A DNA stretch of 45,195 bases, taken from positions 1 through 45,195 of the forward strand of contig JAJEAD010000069.1 of the NCBI GenBank assembly GCA_022824305.1. The letters are read 5' to 3'. The DNA is from Gammaproteobacteria bacterium. Lineage in GTDB: Bacteria; Pseudomonadota; Gammaproteobacteria; HK1. A program made the translations under genes and the position numbers. Below, in pieces: positions 15,167-23,948 of this stretch. How positions within the stretch are numbered: position 1 is the stretch's first letter; each line of letters begins with the position of its first letter. The notes beneath the pieces are model-generated. The model made no database searches. It saw only the letters and a program-made list of their open reading frames with translations, and had not been told where the DNA came from.

Positions 15167-16522
15167 TCAGTCCGCGGCGCCGTTCATGCGCCGCTCGATG
15201 GCGCGGAGCTCCCGGATCACCTGCTCGTCGCGATCGGCGCCCTTGAGCGGGTCGGCCGCGCTCAGGGTCTCCGCCACCTGCCGGCACACTCCCGCGATGA
15301 ACGCCTCGTCGTCCGACGGGGCGGAGATGCGCAGCACCGTGTCGCCCGCGTAGGTGGGCAGGGGCGCCGCGACCTCGTCCGAAGCCTGGTAGGGAGCGCC
15401 GCCCGCGGCGACCTTGCGGATATCGGCGAGCAGGCGACGCCTGTACATCGCCACTCCCTTGTCGGAGGTCGCGAGGTGCTCCTTGGCGTGCCGGGTGATG
15501 CGGCCCATGCTCACGAAGGCCTCGTAGTCGCCGGGCTTGCGGATCGCCTCCGCGGCGGGCCGGGTGCGCGGCTCCCCGCCCTCGATGATCTCGATGCCGA
15601 TCGGCGACATCCATTCCTCGCGCGCCTCGTCGGTGCGCGGCCCGAAGTTCGCCCACGCGATCACCCGCGTGTTCTCGTCGTCCACCGGCACCACCCAGCG
15701 GGTGAACACCGGGCGGCCGAAGTAGCGGGGCGTGTCGCCGCTCATCGAGCGCACCGCGCCGGCCTGGGTCAGGTTGGGCAGGACGACGTGGTGCACGCGC
15801 ACCCAGACGTGATCTCCCACCCGCCGGCCGTTGGTGTAGTAGAAGCCGGACGGCGTCTCGTAGTACTCCCGGACGCTCATCTCGCCCCACGCCTCGTTGA
15901 AGGAGGGGCCGTTCACCCGGGTGTGGAGGAACACCGAGTGCACCGGGTCCATCGCGTTCTCGGTAATCTGCAGCCAGTTGCAGGGATAGTCCGCGGTGTA
16001 GGGCACGCGCCGGGTGTCGGCCATGTCGAAGGTGTCGTAGACGGGAAAGGCAGGCCGGTGCTCGGGCGGCCCGAGATAGGCGAACACCAGGCCGTTGCGG
16101 ACCTCCACCGGGTAGGCAGGCTGGCGGACCCTGGTCAGGAGCGGCGAGTTGGCGGGCTCCGCCGGCGCCTCGAGCAGGGTGCCGTCCACGTCGAAGCGCC
16201 ACCCGTGGTAACAGCAGCGCAAGCCCCGCTCCTCGCACTTTCCGTACTCGAGGGACGCGTGGCGGTGCGCGCAGTGCCGGTGGAGCAGCCCGTAGCGCCC
16301 CCCGAGATCGCAGAAGAGCACGAGGTCTTCGCCGAGCACCCGCACCAGCAGCGGGACGTCGCTCACCTCGGAGCAGAGCGCGACCGGGTGCCAGAATCGC
16401 CGCAGGTACTCCCCGCCCGGCGTTCCCGGGCGCACGTGGGTGAGCTCGGCGTTCTCCGGACGCTCCGCGGTCTCCGAGTAGCCGATGTACCGTTCCCGTG
16501 CCGCGGGAATTGCCTCGCTCAT
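15167..16522 (-). CDS. Rieske non-heme iron oxygenase, alpha subunit
   Basis: Ring- or amine-oxidising oxygenase component of 451 residues. The start is ATG 16522, with a strong ribosome binding site (GGAGGTGGGAGG) a few bases upstream. Rieske 2Fe-2S ligands are C84-x-H86 and C103-x-x-H106 (HRHCAHRH, RCCYHGW). The mononuclear iron site is in ENAMDPVHSVFLH (H195, H200, with the third carboxylate further on). The layout resembles phthalate/vanillate-type single-component oxygenases that need a separate reductase. No reductase gene is in the window. Neighbours on the same strand include a PPOX protein, an enoyl-CoA hydratase and an AMACR-like enzyme, suggesting a catabolic role. Substrate unknown. 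Confidence 0.85.
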   Translation of the reverse strand: MSEAIPAARERYIGYSETAERPENAELTHVRPGTPGGEYLRRFWHPVALCSEVSDVPLLVRVLGEDLVLFCDLGGRYGLLHRHCAHRHASLEYGKCEERGLRCCYHGWRFDVDGTLLEAPAEPANSPLLTRVRQPAYPVEVRNGLVFAYLGPPEHRPAFPVYDTFDMADTRRVPYTADYPCNWLQITENAMDPVHSVFLHTRVNGPSFNEAWGEMSVREYYETPSGFYYTNGRRVGDHVWVRVHHVVLPNLTQAGAVRSMSGDTPRYFGRPVFTRWVVPVDDENTRVIAWANFGPRTDEAREEWMSPIGIEIIEGGEPRTRPAAEAIRKPGDYEAFVSMGRITRHAKEHLATSDKGVAMYRRRLLADIRKVAAGGAPYQASDEVAAPLPTYAGDTVLRISAPSDDEAFIAGVCRQVAETLSAADPLKGADRDEQVIRELRAIERRMNGAAD

Positions 16523-16693
16523 GATCCTCCCACCTCCTGTTTCGATCGTGATCCGCGTCTTTGCGGCGTCGCCCGGGTCCGCGGGACTTGCGGGTGCATG
16601 GGCTTCACCGCCATCCACCGCTCCTCCGGGAGGAACGGGTTTCCCGGCGCGAAGCGACCGCCCTCGCTCTGCCGGTCTTCGTCTTCCCCGAAC

Positions 16694-17244
16694 TCATGCC
16701 TTCAACCTGGACACGAGGGCCGCGTACTTCGTGACCTGTTCGAGATGCGCGAAGCCGCTGCTGAACATGATCTCGTCGGGCTCGAGCGTCATCAGCTCCT
16801 CGATGCGGGCGATGCACTCCGCCTCCGTGCCCACCGTGAGCTGGTACTTCACGAAGTCGTCCGGGACGAGGTGCCACTTCGGCTCTTCCCATTCCGGATA
16901 GGCGATCTCCGGCACCTCCTCCCGGATCCGATCGAGCAGGGCCCGGTAGTCGGCGGGGTACTCGTCCTCGTAGCCGGTCCTCTGCATGTAGTGGATGGCG
17001 AGCGACTTGTACTTGTCCACGATTCCGGACGGGTCCTCGGCGTAGTCGCAGGTAATCCCGAGCACGATCTTCACCTCCGACGGGTCGCGTCCCGCCGCTT
17101 CCGCGCCGCGGCGGATCCGGTCGACCTTGACCTTCAGCACGTCAGCGTGTCGAAGCCGTGGCGTTCCGTCGCCCTGGCGTACTCGATGATGTCGGTGGCC
17201 GGCTTCGCCGGATCGATTCCGGTCATGATGCTGAACCTGGTCAT
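16694..17244 (-). pseudogene. luciferase-like monooxygenase gene with its middle deleted
   Basis: ATG 17244 has GAGGAGG just upstream and begins MTRFSIMTGIDPAKPATDII, then ARATERHGFDTL, a standard LLM N-terminus. Two codons later a stop follows. In another frame the sequence continues at once with LKVKVDRIRRGAEAAGRDPS, then EVKIVLGITCDYAED and the family C-terminus ending VSRLKA at 16694. About 35 N-terminal and 150 C-terminal residues remain of an expected 330 or so. The flavin/F420-binding middle is gone and the junction near 17140 is out of frame. It is broken as a full enzyme, although its start signals are intact. Confidence 0.7.
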
Positions 17245-17361
17245 GGTCCTCCTCGATGCTTCGGATGCCGGCGAGCTCCGCTGACGGATACGGCGATGTC
17301 CGGCGGCTGGGAGATGATCTCGATGGTGGGCGCGGCCGGGCGAGAGGTGGTCCGGGCACGC

Positions 17362-17814
17362 CTAGATCTTGCGATGATCCCAGCTCCGGATCTTCTCCGG
17401 ATGCACGAGCACCATGGTGCGCTTTCGGCTGCCGCTCTGCGCCATTTCGAGCAGCTCGCCTTCGCTCCTCTCCGGGTAGTAGCGGCGGTAGATGCATTGC
17501 GAGAGATCGATGCGGCGCGGATCCGTGTCGACGAGCTCCGCGCGGCCGTTGATGGATACGCCGCGAAGCTCCGCATAGGTCTCGCCGGCCTCCGCGAGCA
17601 CCGCGATGCGCGGATCGCGGCCGAGGTTCACCACTTTCTGCGACTTGGTGTAGCTCGGGAACACGAGCGCGCCGTCCGCCACCGCAAACCACAGCGTCAT
17701 CAGGTGGGGGCTGCCGTCCCGGCCGATGGTGGCCACCTGGAGGTGTCGGGACTCCTCGAAGAACTGCCAGACCTCGTCCTCGCTCATGCGAATGCGGTCG
17801 CGTACGTTTGCCAT
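17362..17814 (-). CDS. pyridoxamine 5'-phosphate oxidase-family (split-barrel) protein
   Basis: A 150-residue flavin/F420 split-barrel protein. Diagnostic stretches are HLQVATIGRDGSPHLMTLWF near the N-terminus, then FPSYTKSQKVVNLGRDPRIA and the late strand RTMVLVHPEKIRSWDHRK. These match the general PPOX-type group that includes F420-dependent reductases and haem-utilisation-like proteins. The gene is between the broken LLM gene and the enoyl-CoA hydratase, all on the minus strand. LLM and PPOX proteins often share F420, so the pairing may be meaningful. The exact reaction is unknown. Confidence 0.75.
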   Translation of the reverse strand: MANVRDRIRMSEDEVWQFFEESRHLQVATIGRDGSPHLMTLWFAVADGALVFPSYTKSQKVVNLGRDPRIAVLAEAGETYAELRGVSINGRAELVDTDPRRIDLSQCIYRRYYPERSEGELLEMAQSGSRKRTMVLVHPEKIRSWDHRKI

Positions 17815-17832
17815 CGCGGGTTCTTCTCCTCG

Positions 17833-18645
17833 TCAACCTTCGAATCGGGGCGCGCGCTTCTCCACGAAGGCGCGCACCGCCTCCCGGTGGTCCGCGTCGC
17901 GCATCGACTCGATGATGCGCTCGGCCTCCCGGTCCATGCACTCCTCCAGCCCCTGCCCGTGGGCGCGGCGAATGTTCTCCTTCATCCGGCGGATCGCCCG
18001 CCGGGGGCCGGAAGCGATGCGCCGGGCGAGGGCGTGCGCCTCCTGCTCCAGGGTGTCGTCCGGAACCACGCGGTTCAGGAGCCCCAGGCGGGCCGCTTCC
18101 TCCGCGGGGATTCGCTCCGGGGCGAAAAGCAGTTCGCAGGCGCGACCGTGTCCGAGCATGCGGTTGAGGAACCAGGAGATTCCGTAGTCGCCGCTCAGCC
18201 CCACCCTGGCGTAGCCGGTGGACATGAAGGCGCCCTTTGCCGCGATCCGCATGTCGCAGGCGAGCGCGATCGCGAAGCCCGCTCCGACGGCGGGGCCGGC
18301 GATTGCCGCGATTACGGGCAGCGGATGTCGGTACAGCGCGCCCGAGAGCGTGCGCTGCCGCTCCTTGAGGGCGCGGAGGTCGGCCTGGGTCCGGTTACCG
18401 CCTTCGCTCGCGCGCTTCTGCATGGCCTTGACGTCGCCTCCCGCGCAGAATGCGCCCGCCGCGCCCGTCAGCACCAGGCATCCGATTCCGCTCTCCTCGC
18501 CGAGCCGCGCGATGGTGTCCCGCAGTCCCGCCCCCATCTCCGGCGAGAGCGCGTTGCGCGCTTCGGGACGGTTCATGGTGATCGTTGCGACGCCGTCTTC
18601 GACTCGACAGAGCACCTGGGCGGTACCGGTATCAAGATCCCTCAC
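17833..18645 (-). CDS. enoyl-CoA hydratase/isomerase family protein
   Basis: Crotonase-fold enzyme of 270 residues from GTG 18645, whose start overlaps the stop of the upstream CoA-enzyme gene (GTGA). Oxyanion-hole regions are visible: [15 protein letters not shown] and [17 protein letters not shown]. The region [15 protein letters not shown] followed by RACELLF resembles PaaG-like members, in which an acidic residue lies in the G-D-x-G loop. The C-terminus ends [14 protein letters not shown], a typical crotonase tail. It probably hydrates or isomerises an enoyl-CoA made from a product of the neighbouring AMACR-like enzyme; the actual substrate is unknown. Confidence 0.83.
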   Translation of the reverse strand: MRDLDTGTAQVLCRVEDGVATITMNRPEARNALSPEMGAGLRDTIARLGEESGIGCLVLTGAAGAFCAGGDVKAMQKRASEGGNRTQADLRALKERQRTLSGALYRHPLPVIAAIAGPAVGAGFAIALACDMRIAAKGAFMSTGYARVGLSGDYGISWFLNRMLGHGRACELLFAPERIPAEEAARLGLLNRVVPDDTLEQEAHALARRIASGPRRAIRRMKENIRRAHGQGLEECMDREAERIIESMRDADHREAVRAFVEKRAPRFEG

Positions 18646-19820
18646 GCTTTCTCCTCGGCGGCGGGCTGGGGCGGGGCCTGCACGATCACGCCGCACCCGA
18701 GCAATCGCTCGATCGTAGCGGAGTCCACGCCCCACTCGCCAAGGGCGTCTCGGGTGTGCGCTCCACTCTCCGCGGGCAGGCCGCGCACCGCGCTCGGAGT
18801 CCGGCTGAAGCGCGGAGCGGCATTGGGTTGCCAGTGGCCCTTCGCCTCGATGAAGGTGTCGCGGGCTCGGTTGTGGGGGTGGAGGGCGGCCTCGTCCATG
18901 CCGAGCACCGGCGCGAAGCAGGCGTCGCTGCCTTCGAGGATCTCCGTCCACTGTGCGCGCGTGCGCGTCCTGACGATGGCGGCGATCTTCTCCTTCAGCG
19001 CGGGCCACTCCGAGCGATCGAGCGTGTGCGGGAGCTCGTGCGCGTCGGCGCCGATGCGCTGGAGCAGCTCCGCATAGAACTTGGGCTCGATGGGGGCGAG
19101 CGCGATGTGCTTCGCGTCGCGGGTCTCGTAAACCTCGTAGAAGTGGGCGCCGCTGTCGAGGAGGTTCGTGCCGCGCGTCCCGTCGGAGAAGGCGGCCCGG
19201 GCGAGACCGTAGGCGCCGGTCATCAGCGAGGCGGCGCCGTCCACCATCGCCGCATCCACCACCTGCCCCTGCCCTGAGCGCCTCGCCTCGATGAGGGCGG
19301 CGACCACCCCGAGCGCGAGATAGAGGGCGCCGCCGCCGAAGTCCCCGACGAGGTTGAGGGGTGGGGTGGGCGCCTGACCGGCGCGGCCGATCGCGGCGAG
19401 CGCGCCGGTGAGCGCGATGTAGTTGAGGTCGTGACCGGCGGCGCCCGCGAGTGGACCCGTCTGGCCCCAGCCGGTGACCCGCCCGTACACCAGCCGCGGG
19501 TTCCGGGCCTGGCACTCCTGTGGTCCCAGGCCGAGGCGCTCGGTCACCCCGGGGCGGAAGCCCTCGATGAGGATGTCCGCCCTCTCGCAGAGCGAGAGCA
19601 CCAGCGCCACGCCGTCGGGGTGCTTGAGGTCCACCGCGGCGGAGCGGCGGCTGCGCTCGAGCAGCCGGTGCTCGGCGGGAAGGTCGACTCCGAGCCCGGA
19701 GGGGAGCACGCGGTCGATCTTCAGCACGTCGGCGCCGAGCTCCGCGAGCAGCATCGCGCACATCGGACAGGGTCCGATGCCCGCGAGCTCGACTACCCGC
19801 ACCCCCTCGAGCGGACCCAT
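18642..19820 (-). CDS. CaiB/BaiF family enzyme, alpha-methylacyl-CoA racemase-like
   Basis: A 392-residue class III CoA-transferase-fold protein. It begins [17 protein letters not shown], then [17 protein letters not shown], a pattern shared with alpha-methylacyl-CoA racemases. The two catalytic residues known from Mycobacterium MCR (His126 and Asp156) have counterparts at H130 ([11 protein letters not shown]) and D160 (LVGDFGGG). It would invert the configuration of 2-methylacyl-CoA thioesters so they can enter beta-oxidation. The gene starts at ATG 19820 and is coupled to the enoyl-CoA hydratase by a four-base overlap. A CoA-transferase role is less likely but possible. Confidence 0.82.
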   Translation of the reverse strand: MGPLEGVRVVELAGIGPCPMCAMLLAELGADVLKIDRVLPSGLGVDLPAEHRLLERSRRSAAVDLKHPDGVALVLSLCERADILIEGFRPGVTERLGLGPQECQARNPRLVYGRVTGWGQTGPLAGAAGHDLNYIALTGALAAIGRAGQAPTPPLNLVGDFGGGALYLALGVVAALIEARRSGQGQVVDAAMVDGAASLMTGAYGLARAAFSDGTRGTNLLDSGAHFYEVYETRDAKHIALAPIEPKFYAELLQRIGADAHELPHTLDRSEWPALKEKIAAIVRTRTRAQWTEILEGSDACFAPVLGMDEAALHPHNRARDTFIEAKGHWQPNAAPRFSRTPSAVRGLPAESGAHTRDALGEWGVDSATIERLLGCGVIVQAPPQPAAEEKA

Positions 19821-19974
19821 CGCGCGGCGTTGCCCTCGTAGCGGTGAATCACCGGCCGGGAACGATAACCGATTCCGCCGCGGCTCGAACCGGATTACCG
19901 CATCCGTTCATGTTATCGTCCAAGGCGGCGGCACGGGATCGCGCCGCGACGAGAACAACCCAGGGAAGGAAGAC

Positions 19975-20475
19975 ATGACTGCAACAGCGCTCTACCGGGC
20001 ACTGGTCGACGCCGGTGCCAACGAGGATCTCGCGAAGGAGGCGGTGGAAGGCGTGGTATACGCCCCGGAGGGAGCCACGAAGTCGGACGTTACGGAGGCC
20101 ACTTCGGAGCTCCGTGCCGAGATCCTGGAGTTCCGGGCGGAGTTCAAGACCGACATCGCGAAGCTCCGAAGCGAGGTCAAGGGAGATATCGAGGAGCTTC
20201 GAACCGAGCTCAAGACGGACATTGCGGAGCTTCGAGCCGAGCTGAAGGGCGACAACGCCCAACTCCGGACCGAACTCAAGGGCGATATCGCGGAGCTCCG
20301 AAGCGAGCTCAAGGGCGATACCGCGCGGCTCCGAAGCGAGGTCAAGGGTGACATCGCGGGGCTCGAGCTCCGCATGGAGCGCGGGTTCCGCGCCATGACG
20401 TGGCGCTTCTTCGGCCTGCTCCTCGCCACCCAGGCGCTGCTCTTCGCCGCATTGAGACTGACCGGCACGGACTGA
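19975..20475 (+). CDS. DUF1640-like coiled-coil protein with C-terminal membrane anchor
   Basis: A 166-residue protein from ATG 19975, with GGAAGG upstream. The N-terminus (ALYRALVDAGANEDLAKEA) is the short helical domain of DUF1640/CCDC90-like proteins. Residues 53-129 are seven consecutive 11-residue repeats of the type LR-x-E-L-K-x-D-I-A-x, predicting a long hendecad coiled coil. Residues about 142-160 (TWRFFGLLLATQALLFAAL) form a single membrane helix near the C-terminus. In bacteria such proteins are of unknown function; mitochondrial relatives regulate a calcium uniporter. It is divergent from the AMACR-like gene across 154 bases. Confidence 0.7.
   Translation: MTATALYRALVDAGANEDLAKEAVEGVVYAPEGATKSDVTEATSELRAEILEFRAEFKTDIAKLRSEVKGDIEELRTELKTDIAELRAELKGDNAQLRTELKGDIAELRSELKGDTARLRSEVKGDIAGLELRMERGFRAMTWRFFGLLLATQALLFAALRLTGTD
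20131..20361 (+). repeat. seven tandem 33-bp units within the coiled-coil gene
   Basis: Seven consecutive 33-base units encode 11-residue hendecads (for example LRTELKTDIAE, LRAELKGDNAQ, LRTELKGDIAE). They are similar but not identical at the DNA level. Because each unit keeps the frame, loss or gain of a unit would only change coiled-coil length. They are coding and have no spacers, so they are not a CRISPR array. Confidence 0.75.
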
Positions 20476-20510
20476 GCGCGGGTGAGGGTGCTTCGTCGCC
20501 TTCCCATCCG

Positions 20511-20842
20511 GAGTTCGTTGAATTGCGCGACCCGCACGAGCTTTGCTTCGAACGGGGATGGACCGATGGCCTTCCCGTGGTGCCCCCCACGCCCGAGCGG
20601 GTCGAGCGAATGCTGGCGGGGTGCTCTCGCCCGAGCACCACCGCATCTTTCGTGATGCGCACTGGGAGCGGGGGCGCATCGAGACCGAGCTGGAAGCCGC
20701 GGTGGCCGAGCGCGGCGTCAGCCGATACCGGCGGGGCGGCATCATGGCGGTGCGCGCAGGCGGTCCCGCCGGCCTGATGTCGGGCATTCTCTGCGGCTGG
20801 GGAGGCGACAGCGACCCGGTGACGCGCGAAGTGGAGGATTGA
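20511..20842 (+). pseudogene. relic of an uncharacterised protein family, ends kept and middle lost
   Basis: From 20511 one frame reads ELRDPHELCFERGWTDGLPV, then VPPTPERVERMLAG. I recognise this as the start of an uncharacterised bacterial family that often accompanies UGSC-type (seleno)proteins; the recognition is from memory. A second frame then carries LSPEHHRIFRDAHWERG and IMAVRAGGPAGLMSGILCGW, and ends at 20842. These look like the last part of the same family. About 200 residues between the two parts are missing, and the two parts are in different frames. No start codon with a ribosome binding site is clear. Confidence 0.45.
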
Positions 20843-20926
20843 GGCGCATTGCCAACCCGGCGCCGGCCGGCGGCGACGCCGCATGCAGGAGAGAGCAGAG
20901 CCCTTGCGCTATCATTGCGCCGCGCC

Positions 20927-21003
20927 GGGCCCGTAGCTCAGTCGGTTAGAGCAGCGGACTCATAATCCGTCGGTCGAAGGTTCGAGTCCTTCCGGGCCCA
21001 CCA
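20927..21003 (+). tRNA. tRNA with CAU anticodon, probably tRNA-Ile2
   Basis: A full cloverleaf can be folded: acceptor GGGCCCG with CGGGCCC, D-arm around AGTCGGTTA, anticodon stem GCGGA with TCCGT enclosing CTCATAA, and T-arm GAAGG-TTCGAGT-CCTTC. The discriminator A is followed by an encoded CCA. The anticodon CAT is at 20961-20963. CAU tRNAs may be initiator Met, elongator Met or Ile2, whose C34 becomes lysidine. The acceptor and anticodon stems look like proteobacterial Ile2. In many gamma- and betaproteobacteria an Ile2 gene lies downstream of rpoD, which agrees with the position here. Identity as Ile2 rather than Met is likely but unproven. Confidence 0.88.
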
Positions 21004-21216
21004 TCTGAAACGATCAATCGGGCCGCGGACAGAGTTGCCACTCATTGAATCGGTACCCGCTACTCCGGACCCGTGGGGCGCTCCTCGAAATGGTGCATGG
21101 GAACGCGCGAGCCGCGGCGGGCGACAGGATGTCTCTCCGCCCCTTCCGCAATTGACTCCTTGGGGCAAATTGGAACACCCGGCACGCTTCGGTTGATCTC
21201 TTTTGCCGGGCAAGCT

Positions 21217-22113
21217 CTACGCGCCCGCCCGGCGCTTGGGTGAACGGCCGGGCGCCGTCAACTCAATCCAGTAGGGGCGGTGGTCGGAGCCCTGCGCGGT
21301 GCTGTCCACCCACGCCTTCGCGACTCGCCCCTCGAGTTCCGGGCTCACGAAAACATGGTCGATGGTCATGTTTCGTCCCGGAGCGTGAGCGGGGCTGGGA
21401 GGCACCCACGTGATGCGCGCGGCTCCTCGTTCTCGAGACACATTCCAGCTATCGATGAAGCCGCCTCTGTTCACCATCAGCCGGTATCCCTCGCTCCCCG
21501 GCTCGCAGTTGAAGTCTCCGAGCACGAGAGCATCCCGGGGCATCGGCGGCGGAGCTTCTTCGTTGTTCCACTGGTGCTCCACCTCCAGGCGATCGTCATG
21601 CCCGCTCCAGGCGCCTCCGCCATCCCGCGCCTCGCGGTGGAACTCGAGCAGCCGAGGCACCTGAATGCGCTGATCGCGTTCCGACACCCCGAGGTGCAGG
21701 TTGTACGCCCTGAGCGGGCCTCCCTCTCCATCGATCACGCACTCGAGCGCCCCCGTGTCCATGTTGAAATCGTCGCCATCTGCGATCTTCGGCAAGGAGA
21801 GACGGCGGGCAGAACGGATGGGAAATCGTGAGAAAGTCATCACTCCGAAGTGTCGGCGCCGGTTGCGCACCCCCCCGTCGGGCCTTCTCTCCGAAGCATC
21901 GACATCGAAAGCCGGGAAGTAGACCCAGTAGTACTCGCGCAGGTGCCCTGCCAACAGCGCGGGCTGGTCGCACATCCCGCTTCGCTTCCAGAAGCGCTCC
22001 ACCTCCTGCAACGCGATAAGGTCCGCGCCACGCACCGTGTCCGCTATGCGTCCAAGGTCGATGCGCCCGTCGAGTCCCATTCCAAAGCGCATGTTGTAGG
22101 TCACGATTCTCAC
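21217..22113 (-). CDS. endonuclease/exonuclease/phosphatase (EEP) family protein
   Basis: A 298-residue metal-dependent phosphoesterase from GTG 22113, chosen because the EEP fold begins immediately (RIVTYNMRFG). Motifs in order are VTYNMRFG, ALQEVE, AYNLHLG, VLGDFNCEPGS (Asp/Asn metal site), ITWVPPSP, IDHVFVSP and GSDHRPYW (terminal Asp-His). Members cleave phosphodiesters or phosphate monoesters in DNA, lipids or sugars. There is no signal peptide, so it is probably cytoplasmic. The C-terminus ends 213 bases from the tRNA; nothing else was recognised in that gap. Confidence 0.78.
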   Translation of the reverse strand: MRIVTYNMRFGMGLDGRIDLGRIADTVRGADLIALQEVERFWKRSGMCDQPALLAGHLREYYWVYFPAFDVDASERRPDGGVRNRRRHFGVMTFSRFPIRSARRLSLPKIADGDDFNMDTGALECVIDGEGGPLRAYNLHLGVSERDQRIQVPRLLEFHREARDGGGAWSGHDDRLEVEHQWNNEEAPPPMPRDALVLGDFNCEPGSEGYRLMVNRGGFIDSWNVSRERGAARITWVPPSPAHAPGRNMTIDHVFVSPELEGRVAKAWVDSTAQGSDHRPYWIELTAPGRSPKRRAGA

Positions 22114-22382
22114 GATGTCCGGGCCTCGGGTCCCGAGGTGATGAAGGGATGGAGTCCGGAAACGCTGCCGGCACGATCGGATCGTGCAGCCCCGCCGCGC
22201 TCTGCCGGGAACGGAGTTCCTCGTCCCGGGGCGGCGTCCGCCGACCGTACCGGATGCACATTCATCTGTCAGTCGCGTCGAGGCACCCGCCCCGACCAAC
22301 CTGCGTGGCCATCACTTGTTGTCGTTGAAGCGCAGCGGGCTTGCCGCAGTGTCCATTGCTCGGGAGAAAACGCAATATCCCG

Positions 22383-22628
22383 ATGTCCGGTGGGGGTTGT
22401 GTCAGCACCACCACCGCGGAGCTGCGGGATCGCAGTGCCGCACCCAAGGGCGTGTGGCCTGCGGTCATCTACATGCACGGCCGCGCGGGCATCTGGACCG
22501 GCACGAAATGCCGGATCAACTTCCTTGCCCGCAACGGATACGCCGCGATTGCGCCGGCAAGCTTCGCCCGAAAGAAGTACCCTCGGTCGCCGGGCGATCG
22601 GGAGGAACACGATGTCGTCGGTGCTTGA
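22383..22628 (+). pseudogene. N-terminal fragment of a dienelactone-hydrolase-like protein
   Basis: The frame from ATG 22383 contains ELRDRSAAPKGVWPAVIYMH, then GRAGIWTG and INFLARNGYAAIAPASFA. This is the early beta-strand, oxyanion-loop and first helix region of dienelactone hydrolases. The frame ends at 22628, inside the start of the CaiB-family gene at 22612. The nucleophile, Asp and His residues of the family lie further on and are missing. It is a truncated gene of about 80 residues where 240-300 would be expected. Confidence 0.55.
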
Positions 22629-23793
22629 AGGCGTTCGAGTGATCGATTTCGGCCGCTACATTGCCGGTCCCTTCTGCGCGGCGCTGTTGGGGGATCTGGG
22701 TGCCGACGTCATCCGGGTGGAGCGTACCGAAGGCGCGGAGGACCGGGGGATTTCTCCCGTGGGCGGGGCCGGGGCCGGCGCGGTCTATCTGCAATGCAAT
22801 CGGAACAAGCGCGGCATCACGCTCAATCCCACCACCGAAGCAGGCCGAGAGGTCAGCGACCGGCTCATCGAGAGCGCGGATGTGGTCGTCGCCAACTACC
22901 CGGAGCGTGCGTTGAGGGCGCTTGGCCTCGACTACGAACGCCTCCGCCGCATCAGGCCCGACATCATTCTCGCGACGGTCAATGCGTTCGGGGACGGGCC
23001 CTGGGGGGCGAAGATCGGATTCGACGGACTGGCCCAGGCGATGAGCGGGAACCTGTACCTGTCCGGCGAGCCCGGGGTGCCGACACGTGCCTTCGCCCCT
23101 TACGTGGACTATGCGACCGCGTCGTTGTCGGCGCTGTCGGTGATGGCCGCGCTCATGCACCGAGACCGCAGCGGGAAGGGGCAGGTCGTCGAGGGTGCGT
23201 TGCTCAAGACGGCCCTGACGCTCATGAGTCCGGCAATCCTCGAGCAGCAGCAGCTCGGACTGGACCGGCCGGCAACTCTCAATCGCCACCCGCACGCGGG
23301 GCCTTCCGATGTTTTTCCGACCCGGGACGGCTGGATCATGTGCATGGTGCTCGGTGACTACCAGTTCAGGCGCTGGTGCGAGCTCACCGGTTCGGAGGAT
23401 CTCCAGGACGATCCTCGATTCGCCGACGACCGGCTCCGTGGCGACAACGGCGAGGTCCTGAGCGAGCGCATGGCCGCCTGGTGCGAGACGCAGACCAATG
23501 CGTCGGCGCTCGAGGCGCTGGAGGCCGCCCGGGTGCCGGCCGGGCCGGTGTACTCGCCGGCCGAGGTGCTCGAGGATCCGCACGTACGGCAGCTCGACTT
23601 CTATGCGGCGCACGATTACCCCGAGCTGGAGACGCCGGCGCTGGTGCCGGGTTTTCCGGTCAAGCTTTCGGTATCGGCCGGCACGTTTCACCGCCGGGCG
23701 CCGACCCTGGGCGAGCACACCGACGAGGTACTGAGCGAGTTGGGCTACGGTGCGGCCACCATCGAAGCGCTCCGCGAGGACGGCGTTGTCTAG
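22612..23793 (+). CDS. CaiB/BaiF family CoA-transferase
   Basis: A 393-residue class III CoA-transferase from ATG 22612, with GGGAGG upstream. It begins LEGVRVIDFGRYIAGPFCA, then LLGDLGADVIRVE, the family hallmark. D166 (PYVDYATASL) lines up with the catalytic Asp169 of formyl-CoA transferase. Later landmarks are DVFPTRDGWIMCMV and ARVPAGPVYSPAEVLEDPHV. It lacks the GHD-loop seen in the AMACR-like paralogue at 18642-19820, so a CoA-transferase role is more likely than racemisation. It opens a same-strand cluster with two GSTs, a Rieske oxygenase, an acyl-CoA dehydrogenase and a ThDP enzyme. Donor and acceptor are unknown. Confidence 0.84.
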   Translation: MSSVLEGVRVIDFGRYIAGPFCAALLGDLGADVIRVERTEGAEDRGISPVGGAGAGAVYLQCNRNKRGITLNPTTEAGREVSDRLIESADVVVANYPERALRALGLDYERLRRIRPDIILATVNAFGDGPWGAKIGFDGLAQAMSGNLYLSGEPGVPTRAFAPYVDYATASLSALSVMAALMHRDRSGKGQVVEGALLKTALTLMSPAILEQQQLGLDRPATLNRHPHAGPSDVFPTRDGWIMCMVLGDYQFRRWCELTGSEDLQDDPRFADDRLRGDNGEVLSERMAAWCETQTNASALEALEAARVPAGPVYSPAEVLEDPHVRQLDFYAAHDYPELETPALVPGFPVKLSVSAGTFHRRAPTLGEHTDEVLSELGYGAATIEALREDGVV

Positions 23794-23948
23794 CGCATCG
23801 TCTGCGGGCAGCGCATCGCGGCCAGGGTCGAACTCAGGCTTTCCTCCGGATTGACGCCCGATTCGTCAGCGGCCGCCGCTACACTCCTCACTCCCGGAAT
23901 GCGGGACATCGTCTGGCTCTCGAACGACGAGTCTCGAGGAGGAGCCAC

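Noticed and set aside
20131..20361. Regular repeats considered as a CRISPR array
   Set aside because: Units are contiguous, in frame, without spacers, and encode a hendecad coiled coil.
20938..21213. A minus-strand open frame ending in a WARKDSNLRPTDYESA-like tail
   Set aside because: This is the well-known false protein produced by reading through a tRNA gene in reverse; the tRNA at 20927-21003 explains it.
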